Source: Corella eumyota (Eukaryota; Chordata; Ascidiacea; Phlebobranchia; Corellidae). Taken from it: 64,000 nt of DNA. The stretch lies in NCBI GenBank assembly GCA_963082875.1, contig OY720100.1:2914001-2978000 (forward strand). The letters run 5' to 3'. Positions 36,601 through 51,600 of this stretch are shown piece by piece. How positions within the stretch are numbered: position 1 is the first letter of the stretch; each line of letters opens with the position of its first letter. Position numbers and translations under genes: made by a program. The notes beneath the pieces were generated by a model. The model worked only from the letters and a program-made list of their open reading frames with translations. It ran no database searches and was not told where the DNA came from.

Positions 36601-39600
36601 TTACCTTTAATTTAGACTTACAACAGTATAGTCATAATTGATTGTTGTGTATATCCTAACCCTAATATAGCAATGCAACATTGAAATTGTCTTATTATTT
36701 TGAAATACCTTATATCATAAATTACAATTTATCAATAGGTATAGCATTGCCAGCTGTTAGGTCATATAGTTAAAAAAATCTAAACATACTAAAAATACCT
36801 TGTTAAAGTAATTTGAAATGTCATATATCCAGATATAAAAGAAGCTAGTTTAGTAAGAGATTGTTTTCCTGAACCTCCCACTCCAACTAGAAGAGCATTT
36901 CCACGAGAAGTGTTCAAAATTCTGGAGATTTTTACCAAGTGAATCATAGCATCCTAAAAAAAAAATATATATATTAACCGTTACTTAACAGCATATTAAA
37001 AAAATGTAAATATTTTAACAATAATCGGCAGCGTGGTGTTGTGATCAGAACTCATGGCTTAACTACATGAGGTTCTGGATTTAATCTCCATTTCTCTCAT
37101 GCTGTAGCTCCCTTAAGTTAGCCTGCTGAGCCCAAATTTAATCAGAAGCTTAATTATTCAGCAGTTATAATACATAATATTCCAAACTAACAAAGGCAAC
37201 TCGAGACTTGGTCGAATTAACTGATGTTACTCTATGTTTAGGTCGTAAAGTCGACTTTTCCACATCAAGGATATTTAAATATAAAAAACATAGTGAATGT
37301 GAAAAAACAAAATAAACAAAGTAACTAAAATACCCAATTATATACAAAAGCTTTTTAGAAAAGATTTAACTTACAGAAAAAAATACCAAATCCATGGCGG
37401 AACCTCTAATTGCTTCATTATATAAAGCTTGGTTAGCTACAAGTTTCTCTTTCAACTGATCCAAATCAACAACAGGTTCGTAAATTTTTGGTACAACAAA
37501 GGCAGCATCATCATCTTCTTCACCTAAATAAGATTTTTAAGTTCTAGTTTATTTATTTTTTGCTATATTTAGTTGAAAAATAAATTGGCTTAATAATAAC
37601 TTGACACTTAAGCAAGTTTATTAAATTCCTTACAGATTTCAATTTATTTTAATTGTGAAAAGCACCAATAGTTTTAGTAGAAATTCAACTAGTTATTTTT
37701 ATAAGATTTTTTAAATACCTGTAGGTTCAGGGGCATCTCTGAGAAAGTCAACAAAATAATTATCACTCGAAATAAAAGAACATTTTTCTTCCCCCATTTC
37801 TTCTTTAACAATCTAAACCAATATTTTTTTTTAATCTGACAACATTTATTTTAAAATTACAACAAACTAATTTAAAACCTTTACTACATAAGGTCCTGGG
37901 TTCGATCCCCACTGCTTTAATGCAGCAGCTCTGTTTACTAAAGCACTATATATGATTCCTGCTGAGCCAAAACTTAATTAGCATTTTATTTATTCGGTGA
38001 TTTTCAATAATATCTCAAACTGCTAACGTCAACTTAAAACTGGATCAGGGTAACTGATGTTACTCTATGTTTAGGTCAGGAAGACAACCTTCCCACATCG
38101 AGGACAAATAAATATAAAACAAAACTTTTTATAAAAACACCTGTTTTAGAGTTTTCTCAAACCAACTTTGATCTTGTTTATTAACAAAACGATCAACAAT
38201 AACTCGAGTACATTCATGTTTCCATAACTTCATAATAACTTCAACATTATTCCCAACCTCACTTGTAATATGAAGCATTCCCTAAACAAAAGTTTTTTTT
38301 AAATACCTAAAAAACACAGTGTAACAGTAAAAAAGATTACATCAAAATTACAGTTACATTTACTTCACAATTGCCCAAAAATTTAGAACCGAAAAAAGTA
38401 ATAAAATATAAAAACTATAAAATGTTACAAAAATAAATATATAGTCATTATTGAGATAAAAAAAAAATAATAACATATTTATTATCGAGTTAGAGTCAGG
38501 ATAAAGATATATATTAACCAGCGGCAGGGTGTAGTGAACAAAACACTTGGCTTTACTATATGAGGTTCTGGGTTTGATTTCATCTGCTCTCATGTTGAAG
38601 CACCCTTTAGTAAAGCACTATAATCGGTAAGAGCTCTTGCTGAGCCAACACTTAATCAGCAGCTTACTTATCAGGCAATTACAATCTATATAATATCCCA
38701 TATCCCAAGGCAACTCGAGACTGGTAATGGATGTACCTCTATGTTTAGTGAAGTAAAAAATTAAAAACATAAATTAGTTTTTTACCTGCCAGATTCTGCT
38801 TAGGTCTCGAAGATTAAAAACATAATGAAACTTGGCTGGTGTGGGTAACATTTTAATCTTAGTTGCTTGCCATAACTTTCTGGTGGTTGGAACAAGAACT
38901 TCAATAAGTTGTTGGACTTCTTCATCAAATTCACGAGCCTATTTAAACATGATTTTAACAATTTACTACAATACAATTGATATATTCCACAAATATATTT
39001 ACAAAAAAATATCTTTCCTAAATGTGGGAAAGTCAACTTTTCGACCTAGACATAGAGTAACATTAGTTACCCTGACCAGTCTCGAGTTGACTTTAGCAGT
39101 TTGGGATATTATAGATTAGAATTGTCTGATAATTATAAGCTGCTGATTAAGTATTGGCTTAGCAGGAGTTCATACCAGTAATAGCACCTTACTCAAGGGT
39201 GCTACAGCACGAGAGCAGTGGGGATTGAACTTAGGACCTCATGTAATAAAGCCAAGTGTATTTTATACTTATTTTAAAACTCTAAAAAAATGCAATATTA
39301 TTACAATTAAAAATTAAAACTTTTACATGTTACCTCGCAGAAGTATCCACAGCCAATTGTTTTAAATATTTTGTCAATAGAAGCATTAGAAGGTAGACAA
39401 CTGTTGAAGATTGAAAATTGGCGTTTAAGTCGTTGTGGAATATCATTCCTCCCACCTCCTGGTTGAATCATAGCAGCAACAAACTGGATATCAACAATAT
39501 TCGTGAAATCTCCGGGCTTCTCAAGACTATATTTAATTTAATAACAAAAAAGTGTTAAAAACATAATAAAAATGCAAAAAAAAAGACTCTAGCCAAAGAT

Positions 39601-42600
39601 TTGTAATCAGGTTTTAATTAGTACTTTTCTAAAAGGGTTGTTACAGTAGTTACAAATAACAGTGAATTTATGTTACTAAGTAGTTTAATAAAAATACATT
39701 TTGCTTTAAAAAATAAACAAAAAAAAATCCAGCTAGGGACAACTTAAAATCTGTGAAAATCCAGCTAAGGGTCAAGACTAGTAAAATCCAGATTAAGATT
39801 TAAAAAAAATCAAGTAAAAATCGAGTTATGGAAACTGCACATTATAAAAGCAGTTCCTTATAGCAGAATATTAAAGCATGATATTAATTCTTACTTGTAA
39901 CATCCCTTGTTTTCTAGTATTTGTCTAACAATCTCGTTTGTGATTTGATCTCCCCATTCATTTATCATTGGCATATTTATATCATCCACAAATACTGTCA
40001 TTTTCTTGCCAGCAGGAGGCCCGTAGGTACTTCCAACTCTTTTGTCAACGTAACTTTCAATTGTTCTCTGAACATTAAAAAAGATCTTGATCGAATTTAG
40101 ATTTTAAAAAATATATAAATTTATATATTTGTATCATCCACTAAGCTCTATTATACATAGATTATCAGTTTAGGTATTGTGGTAAATTATATGTAAAAAG
40201 TTTTCCTAAATATTCTTTTAAATGCTAGGCTATGAAATTAAGTACAAAAAATAAAAAAATAAACCTTTAAATACCTGAAACATAATAGGTGATGTTGCTG
40301 ATGAAAAGTTGACAGCCTTTGTAGCATGAACTTCTAAATTGTATCTCACATTCATATAACCTTTAACTATAACTGTTTTTGCTGTACCTTGCTCACCAAT
40401 CAACAACACTGCTTTTTCCTATTAACAAAAATATAAATCATTTTTTAACATATTCACTGGCACTATGATGTAGTACTCAGAACATTTGATTTTACTACAT
40501 GAGGTTCTGGGTGTGACACCTGTGCTCTCATGCAGTAGCACCCTTAAGTAAGGTTCTATAAGCAGTAAACTTTTGGTGAGGCCACACTTAGTCAGCAGCT
40601 TAATTATCAAGCAATTAAGATATATATTATCCCAAACTGCCAAAGACAACTCAAGACTGAGAGGTAACTGATGTTACCTATGTTTAGGTAGTGAAGTTGA
40701 CCTTTCTACATCGAGAATAAATAAATATAAAAAAATCAGTCTGTCACAATTTGTAAAAGTTTAAAAAGATTTGATATTAAACCTGTTTCATCACTGCATG
40801 CATCAAATAATCCATTCTAACATTATCCACGTTAGGAACCAGAATATCGAGATAATCAGGAATATGGTCAGAGGGGTAAATGTAAGCAGGAACTTTAACG
40901 GACCAGTGTTCCCAATTGCCTGTCTCATCAACTAAGAATTCAAATAGATCCTGACCACTTTCTAAAAGTATTTTTAGAAAAAGATTCATTTATAATAAAT
41001 TTTTAAACAAATTTTTAAATAGTAAGATAATAAAAAAAATGATTATTTATATTTATAACTTTATTTTTATCCAAAAACAAATGTATGCAATAATGTCTAA
41101 AATTTTAAAAATAAGATCTTATTTTACTAAATTTTAAAGAAGTTATTTAGTAGTAAAATAGGTTTAGGTTTACCTGGTTTAATTTTGGGCAAATCGAGGC
41201 CTCCATTGTCTTTCTGAAATTTATACAAAAAAATTTCAACTTTTTTTCTGTCAGAAAGTTCTAATAAAGCACCAAGAGACCACATCAAACAAAATATAAA
41301 CAACCTAAAAACATTTTTATTATAAGACTTTGCAGAAAATTTGTTAACATTTTTATGATAACTCAATAATGAATATTCAATAACCTAAATAACCTTTAGT
41401 CCTATATATGCCATATTGGCAAACTTTAATTAAAAACAATTACATTACCTTTGCAAATGTGTCTTATCAGCTGGTTTATTGTCATCAGATATTGGAATAA
41501 GTCCATCAAGTAGGGTTAGAAGTTGTTTAACGTACATACATTCAAACAATTCCATCTTTTGGTTTAAAGTTGTTGTAACAAAAATAAACAAATCTAAAAA
41601 AAAATTTGATATTTAAGAAAACAGTTTAGAAAAGAATAACTATAAAAATCTTTTTAACATTTTAAATACACACCACAAACAGCAGTTTTTTTTTTATTAT
41701 TTAAAGATCGATTTCAATTATATATATATGATATAAAATATTCAAGATAAAATGTATTGACATAAGTTACTAAATTTGAGTATTTAAACAATTAAACAAG
41801 AAAGTGAAAATAGATAAACAATAAAATGCAAACTTTAATAATTATTACCACAAAAAACACCTCCAAATAAAGGCATTAGAATTTCAGTCATAGATAATGG
41901 ATGTTTTTTGAGCCAGGCTGTTAAGATAGGATTCCAGTCTAATATTGATAAGCTCATGTATACCATGCCTAATAATTTAAAATAAATTTATTATCAACCT
42001 ATTTTGAGAAATTCAATTTTTAAAACGATTGTTAAATTTATTATTAGATTGCATATAAAATTTTATTGTTATGATGCATGAATCAGCAGCGTGGAGTAGT
42101 GGTTAAAACACTTGGTCTGTACTACATAAAGTTCTTGGTTTGATCTCTACTGCTTCAATGCTGTGGCACCCTTGAGCAAGAAACTTTAAACAATATAAAC
42201 TTAGTCAAATACCAAACTGCCAAAGTCAGCTCAAGACTGGGTCAGAGTAAGTGACGTTCTGCAAGTTTAGGTCAAAAAAACGACACATTAAAGATAAATA
42301 AAATTGGTTTTACCAATTTTTTTGTTGGTTTTAACAAACATTCACACCAAAATCATAAAACTTTTACCATTTCTAGACACAGTAGCAGGAGAAGCATTGT
42401 CGATATTATGAGGCTCAAAAATAATTTTACAAGTTGGAGACATCGGGATTCGATCTCCATTAGCCAATGTTAAAGTTTTATTATCATCAAGAACAGAATT
42501 TAGATTTTCGATCCAAATTGCATCAACTGGACCATCTAGCACTAACCAAATGTTTTCACCCTATAAAAAGTTTTTAATGTTTGAAATTTTAACCGAAAAA

Positions 42601-45600
42601 GAAATTATTTCGCATCAATCTTATATATTTAGCAGGACTATTAAATACAAAAGGCTCAACATATAAAAATGTACCAACAATAAAGTCTTTGAGTAAGGCA
42701 CCATAAATGGTATAAACTCCTGCTGAGCCCACAGTTAATCAGCAGCTTAATTATTAAACAATTATAATATATACTGCCAAAGGCAACTGGAGACTAAGTC
42801 CTGGTAAAACAATGTTATTCTTATGTTTGAGTCTAAAATTGACCTTCCCACATCGAGGATGAATAAAAATATAAAAAAAATAAACATGCACCACCAGATA
42901 AACCCAAACAACAAATTAACTTTTGTTCTATTTTTACCTTTTTAGCTTTATGAGTTCTTCTCCAAAGTGTTGAAAATATTCCGTCTGTCCAATCATTCGT
43001 AGCAACATCTAAAGATCCAAACATTTGTGAAGCGGTGATTGCTTTCGGGTTCATTCTCATTTCTCTATGTGGACTGTTCACAAAATATACAGGTTTAATT
43101 TAATCAATAAGAATCAGTTCAACTTTACAGTTTTTACAGAAATTTGGACCGCAAAGTACAAGAAAGTACAAGAACGCATTGGTGAGCACCATAAAGTAAA
43201 GATAAAAATTAGAGAAAATCGTGAAGCATATGAGAAAATTAACAAAGACTCTAAAATAATAAGCAAGGACCGTAAAGTATAAAAAATAGTTAGCAAGATC
43301 TGTAAAATACAATTGGAAATTAAGAAAATAAAGTATAAGAAAGAATTAGAGAGAACCATAAAGTACAAGTGATTTATAAATTGAATTACATTATTTAAAA
43401 AAAAGTTATTATTTTTTTTATTCTAACTTACACGCCACATTCAGTCATAGCTTTCATCAGAATGTGAATGCATTCTGTTTTCCCAGCACCACTTGGTCCT
43501 AGGGTCATCATTCCATGCCTGACTCTCTGTGTTTCGTACAACTGAATTAACTTCAACACCCAGGGTGGATGGTATACCAGGTTCATATCATTACACTGTA
43601 ACACAAGATGCCACAAAATCATGAATGTGTTTATAATTTCAATACAAACATATTTCAACGTCTATTTTGTTTTTTTTTTTAACATAAAGAGGCCAAATTA
43701 CACTTACAACCGATTTGGTAAGACTGTGTGATGTATAAAAACAACAAATTTAAACTATTAATATGATTTATAAAAAGATTAACTTCAAGCAGCAAGATGT
43801 AAATTTATATAGTTATGCGCTTTGTTTAAATTTGGTACTTTGCTATAAAGATAAATATGTATTTTCATTAACAGACAATCCCATATTTGGGCCTGCTTTA
43901 AATAAATTATTGTTATAATATCAAATATTATAAAACATGAAGTGAAAAATTAAACCAAATGACCAGTTACAGCTAGTATTACAACTAACCAAAAACATTA
44001 GTTATAGATGGTAATACAATTAAACCAATCAACCAGTTGCAGCTGGTATTACATTTAAACCTTTAACATAAAAACCAAACCTGATGGTTGATTGCAGCTT
44101 CAATCTTGGGGTAACCAGCTTTTTCAAGTTGAATTCCAGGGAAAAGATCGTTGATAAGAGAGATAAACAAAGGTTCATCTTGATCCACCAACTTCGAAAG
44201 ATTCATGTCACGCAAAATCCGCATCACTATTTTCATCTCTGAATCTTCGGGATTTGCTCTCTTATTCGCTCCAAGAGTTCGGAGTACGGATAAGATGTTG
44301 CGCAAACCAAAATCATAGTGAACCTAAATTATTATTTATGATACAGATGAAAAATTTTTCTTTTGTGCTTTGTCTATAAATTAAACAAAAAACTGATGTT
44401 ACTCTGTGTTTAGGTTGTGATGTCGACCTTCCACGTCAAGAATAAATAAAAGAAAAAATCCAACCTGTTTAGTAAGTTGCTCTTCACATAGTTTATAAAG
44501 AGTGTAAAACTTCCGAGAAAGTTGAATGTTGTCGACAAAACCACAAGAAGCAAGTTTAACTCTCATAATTATTTGTCGATCTGGAACCATCATCGCAACC
44601 AATCTGAAGTTGATTTTCAGGTTTTCAGGTAATTCCTGTCTTCCAGCATAACCAGGATTCTAATGAGTAACAATTAAAACATTATTTGAAAAATATTTTT
44701 TTACTTAAACCAGGGGCAACAAAATAATAACATTTTTAAATAGAAAAAAGTAATTACAATAAATTTTTTTTAAATTTAATTATCCTCGATTTGGAAAAGT
44801 TGACTTTACGACCTAAACATAGAGTAACATTTGTTACCCCAACCCAGTCTCGACTTGCTTTTGCCAGTTTAGGATATCATAGAATTAAGTTGCACAAAAA
44901 TCAAGCTGCTAATTAAGTATTGGCTCAACAGAAGTTTATATCACTTATAGCACCTAACTCAAGGACGCTACAGCATTAGAGCAGTGGAATCGAACCCAAA
45001 ACCATATGTGAAGCCATGTGTTTTGACCACAACACCATGTGAAGCCATGTGTTTTGACCACAACACCATGTTGCCGGCCTTAACAGAACAATTTAAAAAA
45101 CTAAATTAATCAAAATTAAGATTCATATATATAAACAATAACTTACCATTGTCAAAAATAATCCGAATTCAGGATTTAACTTAACATGATCACCATCCGT
45201 GAAAATAAATGACTTTTTTCTTTCCTTCTTTGCTGACAAAACAATAGCAATCTGCTGAGCTGCTACTGATAACACTGGAAGTTCGATTCGATTGAATTCA
45301 TCAAAACATCCCCACGAACCAGACTGTGCTAATCCTATAGAAATAAATTGTTCACAAGTTTTAGTACTTTTATTGATTATATTTTATATTTATTAATTTT
45401 AATGTGGTAAGATCGACATTACAATCCAAGCACAAAGTGCTTTTGGCAGTTGTATTCTTCAGTAGGCCTATATGGTTATGTAACTTCACTGTCTAAACAT
45501 AGAGTAGCATTTGTTATACTTACCCAGCCTTAAGTTGACTTTGCAAGTCTTAGATATTAATAAGCATATTTTCCTACATGTAACCTGCTGATTAAATTTT

Positions 45601-48600
45601 AAGCTTTACCAAATCGAAACCATATAGTGTAGGACTTAAAAATGCCAAAAAAAAATTAGGAAGTAAAATGCCAAAAAAAAATTAGGAAGCAAGGAACGTA
45701 ATATAGAAAAAAAAATTGGCGAGGACTATAAGAAAAAAGATAGAATTGGCAAGGAAAGTGAAGTAAGAAAAGAAGAATTAATGAGGACCAAGTATGATAA
45801 AGAATTAGCATGGACAATAAAGCCTAAAAAACATTGTAACATAAAAACATTCCGTCACCTTTATATATTCTTCCAAGACCTCTGTAGTCCATTTGATCTG
45901 AACAATTAAACACAACAACATATTTTCCAAGACATTTTCCCATGTCCTTTGTTGTTTCAGTTTTGCCTGTACCTGCGGGACCTGCTGGGGAAGCCCCTAG
46001 ACTCATACCAAGGGCTTGAGCTAACGTTATGTAGCACCTTGGAAATAAAAGTTAAATTATTATTACAAAGTGTTTTCACTTGCAGCAGAATAATTGCACT
46101 GCACTGTTCTACTCATTGCATTTACCTAAATTTTAACATTCTTTTAATATATAATTTACATAAGGTCCTGGGTATAATCCCAACTGTTCTCATGCTGTAG
46201 TGCCCCTAAGTAAGACACTATAAATGGTATAAACTCCTGCTGAGCTAACAATTAATCAGCAGTTTAATTATTGAGCAATATAATCTGTAATATCCCAAAC
46301 TGTCAAAGTTAACTCGATACTGGGTCTGAGTAAATAATGTTACTCTAAGTTTAGGTTGTGAAGTGTTTTTTTTCACATCAAAAATAAACAAATATAAAAA
46401 CAATATATATATATTAATAATTTTAATTTTTTTTAAACAGAGTCATCCTTTAAAAAACTAAAAAAATACACTCTTAAAATAATAGTATGTAGTAAATGTA
46501 AACCAACCTGTCAGTAAGTGGAGTAATAACAAGTCTGTCAGTACATCCCAAATATTCATTCTGGTACTGAAATGTAACATCAGTGATACTAATAACACAC
46601 AAGTCAGTATCCTCTTGGAAATAAAACCGAGATTGTTTAAGCCATTCAAAATCCAGCACAGATTTAATATGCATTTGAACCTACATAAATTTATTTTTAA
46701 AAGCAAAAAAAGTTGCTAATTCAAACTTTTTTTTATTATATTTACTCAGATGCAATAAAAAAATAAATATTAATTAAAAAGATATTATAAGTTTTATTAT
46801 TTGCCAAAGCCTAATTTGAAATTTATAAAATAAAATGAAAAAAAAAACATTATTATCAACTCGATTTAAAAAAATAGGAGTTTTAGTTAAAAAAATACAT
46901 TTCTATTAAAAAATTATAAATAAATCCAAAAAACCTAAAGTCATTAATAAATACATTGGAATTAGATGAATATTACCAGATTATCGAAGATATCTCTTTG
47001 GTGGACATGGATAGTGACGAGTGTTTCATATTTAACTCGATCAACCTTCGTGAGTTCCGTGGTTGTCATTCCAATTAATTCATTCAACATAACCAGAAAT
47101 TGTTGGTTAGTGGTCATCATTATCTAAGTAACAAAAATAATTTTTAACACATAAAAATAAAATAATTAAGTAAAAATTCAATCAAGGGCTAAAATAGTAA
47201 TTATTAAAAATTGGCTTAAAATAAAAGCACCTGAAGAAGTATTACTTAGTTACTCATTTAGGTGTAAAAATATTTTATGTTATGTGTCATAAAACTCTAT
47301 TATATATTAGTGTTTAAAATTTTAAAATCGCACAAAAAATTTTGTAAAAATGCAAAAAAAATCATTTTTTACCTTTCTGTCGACTTTGGCATTTTTTAAA
47401 GCAAGTTCACTATCCCTTGTCCACACCATTTGAATACCAAGTAAACCAACTTGTGCTGGAAATAAACTCTAAAAGTATTTTAAAGAATTACATTTTTGTT
47501 AAGCTTTTTAAACAAGAATTTATATATTGAAATAAATTAAACAAAACCGATGACATTATGCAAAGTGACTAAACATTCAAAAAAAGCATTAGAGAGAATT
47601 AGCAAGGACCTTAAAGTATAAAAAAATAAGTGGACATCATAAAGTACAAGCAATCTTAAAAATTACTACAAATTAAATGAAACTAAAAACCTGAAACTCC
47701 AACATTTTAAAAGATGAATCCTCAATAGCAAAGAAAGCTTGCCTAATAACAATATGTAAACTTCTCTGCGCTTCATTTAATAAACTTCCAAGCCAATTTT
47801 CAACATTTCCCTATAATAATGTAAATAAAAAAAAGTTTTTTAGACATGCTTTTAATGAAACAAAAATTTTGCTTTAAAATATAAATAACACTTTAAAAAA
47901 CTAGCCAATAGCCTGCTTTACATTCCAGATTTTATGTTATAATATGGTTGCAACTTGACTAATATTTGCCCTTGATAATTTACCCGCACCACAAATGGCA
48001 GTTTTATTTATTTTGTCGGCCTATAAATTGAACATATATATATATATAATGTACCCATATTAGTTTAAAATAAAACAAAGAAGTGAACCTGTGCCATAAC
48101 AGGTTTTTCCAAATCAATATGTTCCTTTTCCCTTGAATTTATTCCAGTAATTTTGTCATAATCCTTTTCATGAAAATTCACAAAACTCAGGTTGTCAAAA
48201 ACACCAACAAGGTGAGTCTATAATGTTACAAAAAATTGAAAATATTTAAACAACCTAAAAATGTCATGCTATTTTCTATTTTTTTACAAAAACTTATTAA
48301 CCTGAATACTGTGAGAGTTACTTGCTTGTCCTAGAATTTCTAACAAGGCTGGATCAGACACAAAGAAAAAACGTGGAAATATTAATCGCTTTTTCTCCAA
48401 ATATCCTAAAATATATAAATTACATAAAAGATATAACATTTTTGCAAAAATAAAAAAAAAATTTCCATCATTTAAACCAGAAAAAATTAAGGTATGATTA
48501 AAAAATAACTAGTCAATAGTCTGCCCTTCTAGTAGACATAATATTGGCTCAATTAATATTTGCCCTAAATAAGTTGCCTGCGAACTTATATATTTATATA

Positions 48601-51600
48601 GCTTCTATGTATATAGATTTTTTAGAGTTAAAAAAAAAGAAATTAACCTGTAAGAGATTTTTGGCAAATTTCAAGTTGTTCAAGTAAATGTGGTAAGAGT
48701 TGACTTAAAGTATCATCACCAACACAACATTGAACAACATTAGTTGTTTCATGAGCTCTTTGCATTATTTTCAACCAGGATTTGTCTATGTTGGAGAAAC
48801 GTTTCGCTTCCTAAAAAGAATTGTTTTAGGAGGAAATTAAATGCAAGGTTAAAGTTAAAAGAACTAGTTTAATTTTAAAAATACCTTTTGCGTGTGATAA
48901 AATCGTACTTGTAAAAATTGTTAAAATATGAAAAAAATTGTGTTACAAAAGTAAACCAATTTTAAATAACAAAAAATAAAAAAAAAGGTCCCGTATAACT
49001 TGATAAGAAAGTATGTAAAATCAATTAATTTAACCTAAATATAGTAAACTTAGGCTTTTTTACCTGTGGGAGCTGTTTAGCAATGTCACCACCCACAAAT
49101 ACAGCTTCTAAATATATCCATAAATTCTGCACTGTCATCCACTGTTCAGTAATCTCAGTTGTTCCACTTAACTTGTTCACCCACAGTTGGATTTTTGATT
49201 TAAAAGGAGTGTTGTATCTATGCGAATATGTAATTAAGATTTTGACAATAAATTACTCCTTGTTATTTTTTTTTAATATCTAAATATCCTCGATGTGGTA
49301 AGGTCGATTTAATGACCTAATCATTAACATCTGTAAGCCCGAACCAATCTCGAGTTGACTTTAATAGTTTGAAATATTATATAGATTATAATTGCCCGGT
49401 AATTATGCTGTGATTAGCAGCAGTTCAAACCGATTATAGCGCCTTACTCAAGGGCGCTACAGCATAAAAGCAGTGGGTATTGAACCCACAACCTCATGGT
49501 GGTGTAGCAAATGTTTTTACTACTACACCACGCTGCCGATATTTAAATGATTTAACAATTTATATAAACCACACTAATCTTAAAAAAAAACATTATTGCT
49601 TTTATACGAAATATTAATAATTTTTTTTGAAATGATATTTGTGTAAAAAATGTTGCATTAACTTTATCAAAAAAGAGAATTCAATAAATTTAAAATACCT
49701 GTTGCTAAGAAGTGATGCCAACACCATTAAAGTGTCTTCCAATAGAGCAACAATTTCTTGAATGTCTTGACCTTTTAACAGAAGTTCACCTCGAGATTTA
49801 AAAGGAGAAAAAGTAAAATTCTGGCCTTCCCATTCTGCAATTACTCCTTTTAACTTTGCCTCAATCTCTTTTTCTTTGTTCGACGAAATACAAATGTCCT
49901 GTTTTATAAATAAAAATTCAAATAAAAACTTTTTAAGAGTTTTTTTAATATTTAATTATCCTTGATGTGGGAAGGTCGGATGCGGAACCTAAACATAGAC
50001 CCACAACTGTTACCCCGACCTAGTTTTGAGTTGCTTTTGGCAGTTTGGAATATTATAGATTATAATTTCCCGACAATTAAGCTGTTGATTTAGTATTGGC
50101 TCAGAAAGAGTTCATACTGTTTATACACCTAAATCAAAGGCGCTACAGCATGAGAGCAGTAAGGATCAAACCCAAAACCTCATGTAGTAAAGCCTAGTGT
50201 TTTAACCACCACACCATGCTGTCAGTATGAACATTGAAACAATAACCTACCTCTATATCATCTTTGTTTTGTAGAATTGGAGCTTCCATAATATTCCTCA
50301 ACATAAAGTTTTCAGATTCAACATCAAATGTATGTCCAGTAACATCAGCAATTCGTCCCCAATGTCTTAACTGCATGGCCTATATAGTAACACTAGTTTA
50401 GTTTACTTATATTACATATCCAGTTTAATTTTTTAGGCATATCTATATAAAATTAGTTTGGATTTACGTTTAACATTAATTTATTATTAACTTTTATAAA
50501 TTTGTATAAATATTTTTGTATAAAAATTATGAAAGTAGAAAAAATAATTTTTTTTTAAGTAAAAATATTTAAATAATTATATTTTTTATTATATAATTTT
50601 TATACTGAAAATGATCAATTTTGTTAGTCAAATCTATAAAAATTTAACTCTTGTTCATGTAATTCTAACCTTACTAGCCATCATTTCTAGCAGTGGGCAG
50701 CATTCATTAAAATCATCAATTTTCTTTTTAAGTTCGTTGAAAGCTGCCCATTCTTTTAGAGCTCTTGGAAGTTTTCGACATTTATTTTGAAACTCAATAA
50801 TTTCTTGATTAATTTCATCAATGTCCAGACTAGTCCACAAAATATCGTAATAACCGTTCACTTTCTTATTCACCTATTTCAATAAAAAAAATAGTTGCTT
50901 AAAATATTATTTAGTATTGAAGAGGTATTATAGGCTTGGACCACTACACTCTTTTTTTTATATTTATTTAACCTTGATGTGAGAAGGTTACCCTTTACAT
51001 AGAGTAACATCAGTTACTCCAACCAAGTATTAAGTTGACTTTGGCAGTTTGAGATATTATTGATTATAATTGTCCAATAATTAGGCTCCTGATGAAGTAA
51101 TGGCTTGGCAGAAGTTTATAGCGTTTATAGAGCCTTAGTATAAAGGGTGCTACAGCATGGGAGCAGTGAGAATCAAATCCAAGACCTTATGTAGTAAGCC
51201 AAGTCTTGTGCCCACTTTATTAAACTGCTAGTCAATTATAAATAAATGTATTTAAAAATTTTTGTACTTGATTATAAAGTGTATATAACTTGGACAGCAG
51301 ATTTAACTCTTTTTTGATTTTATGCAAAACTGGATAATCAGTTTTGATCAATCCAAATAATTCTTCACCACCAGAATAAGTCACAAACTTGCGCCACAAA
51401 TCATCAAATCTGCACTGAAACACGGTCAACCTCTCGCTTGCTTCTTGAGGAGGAATACCAGAAATGTTTGGACCTCTGTAACAAATTTAAACAAATTGTT
51501 GGTTAAAAAAATAAAAATAAAAAGTATTTGTTCTTTACACTCATTAAGTTAACTCTTATTATTGAGCTCATTCTCTGTTGTACTTTCTGGCATTTACTTT

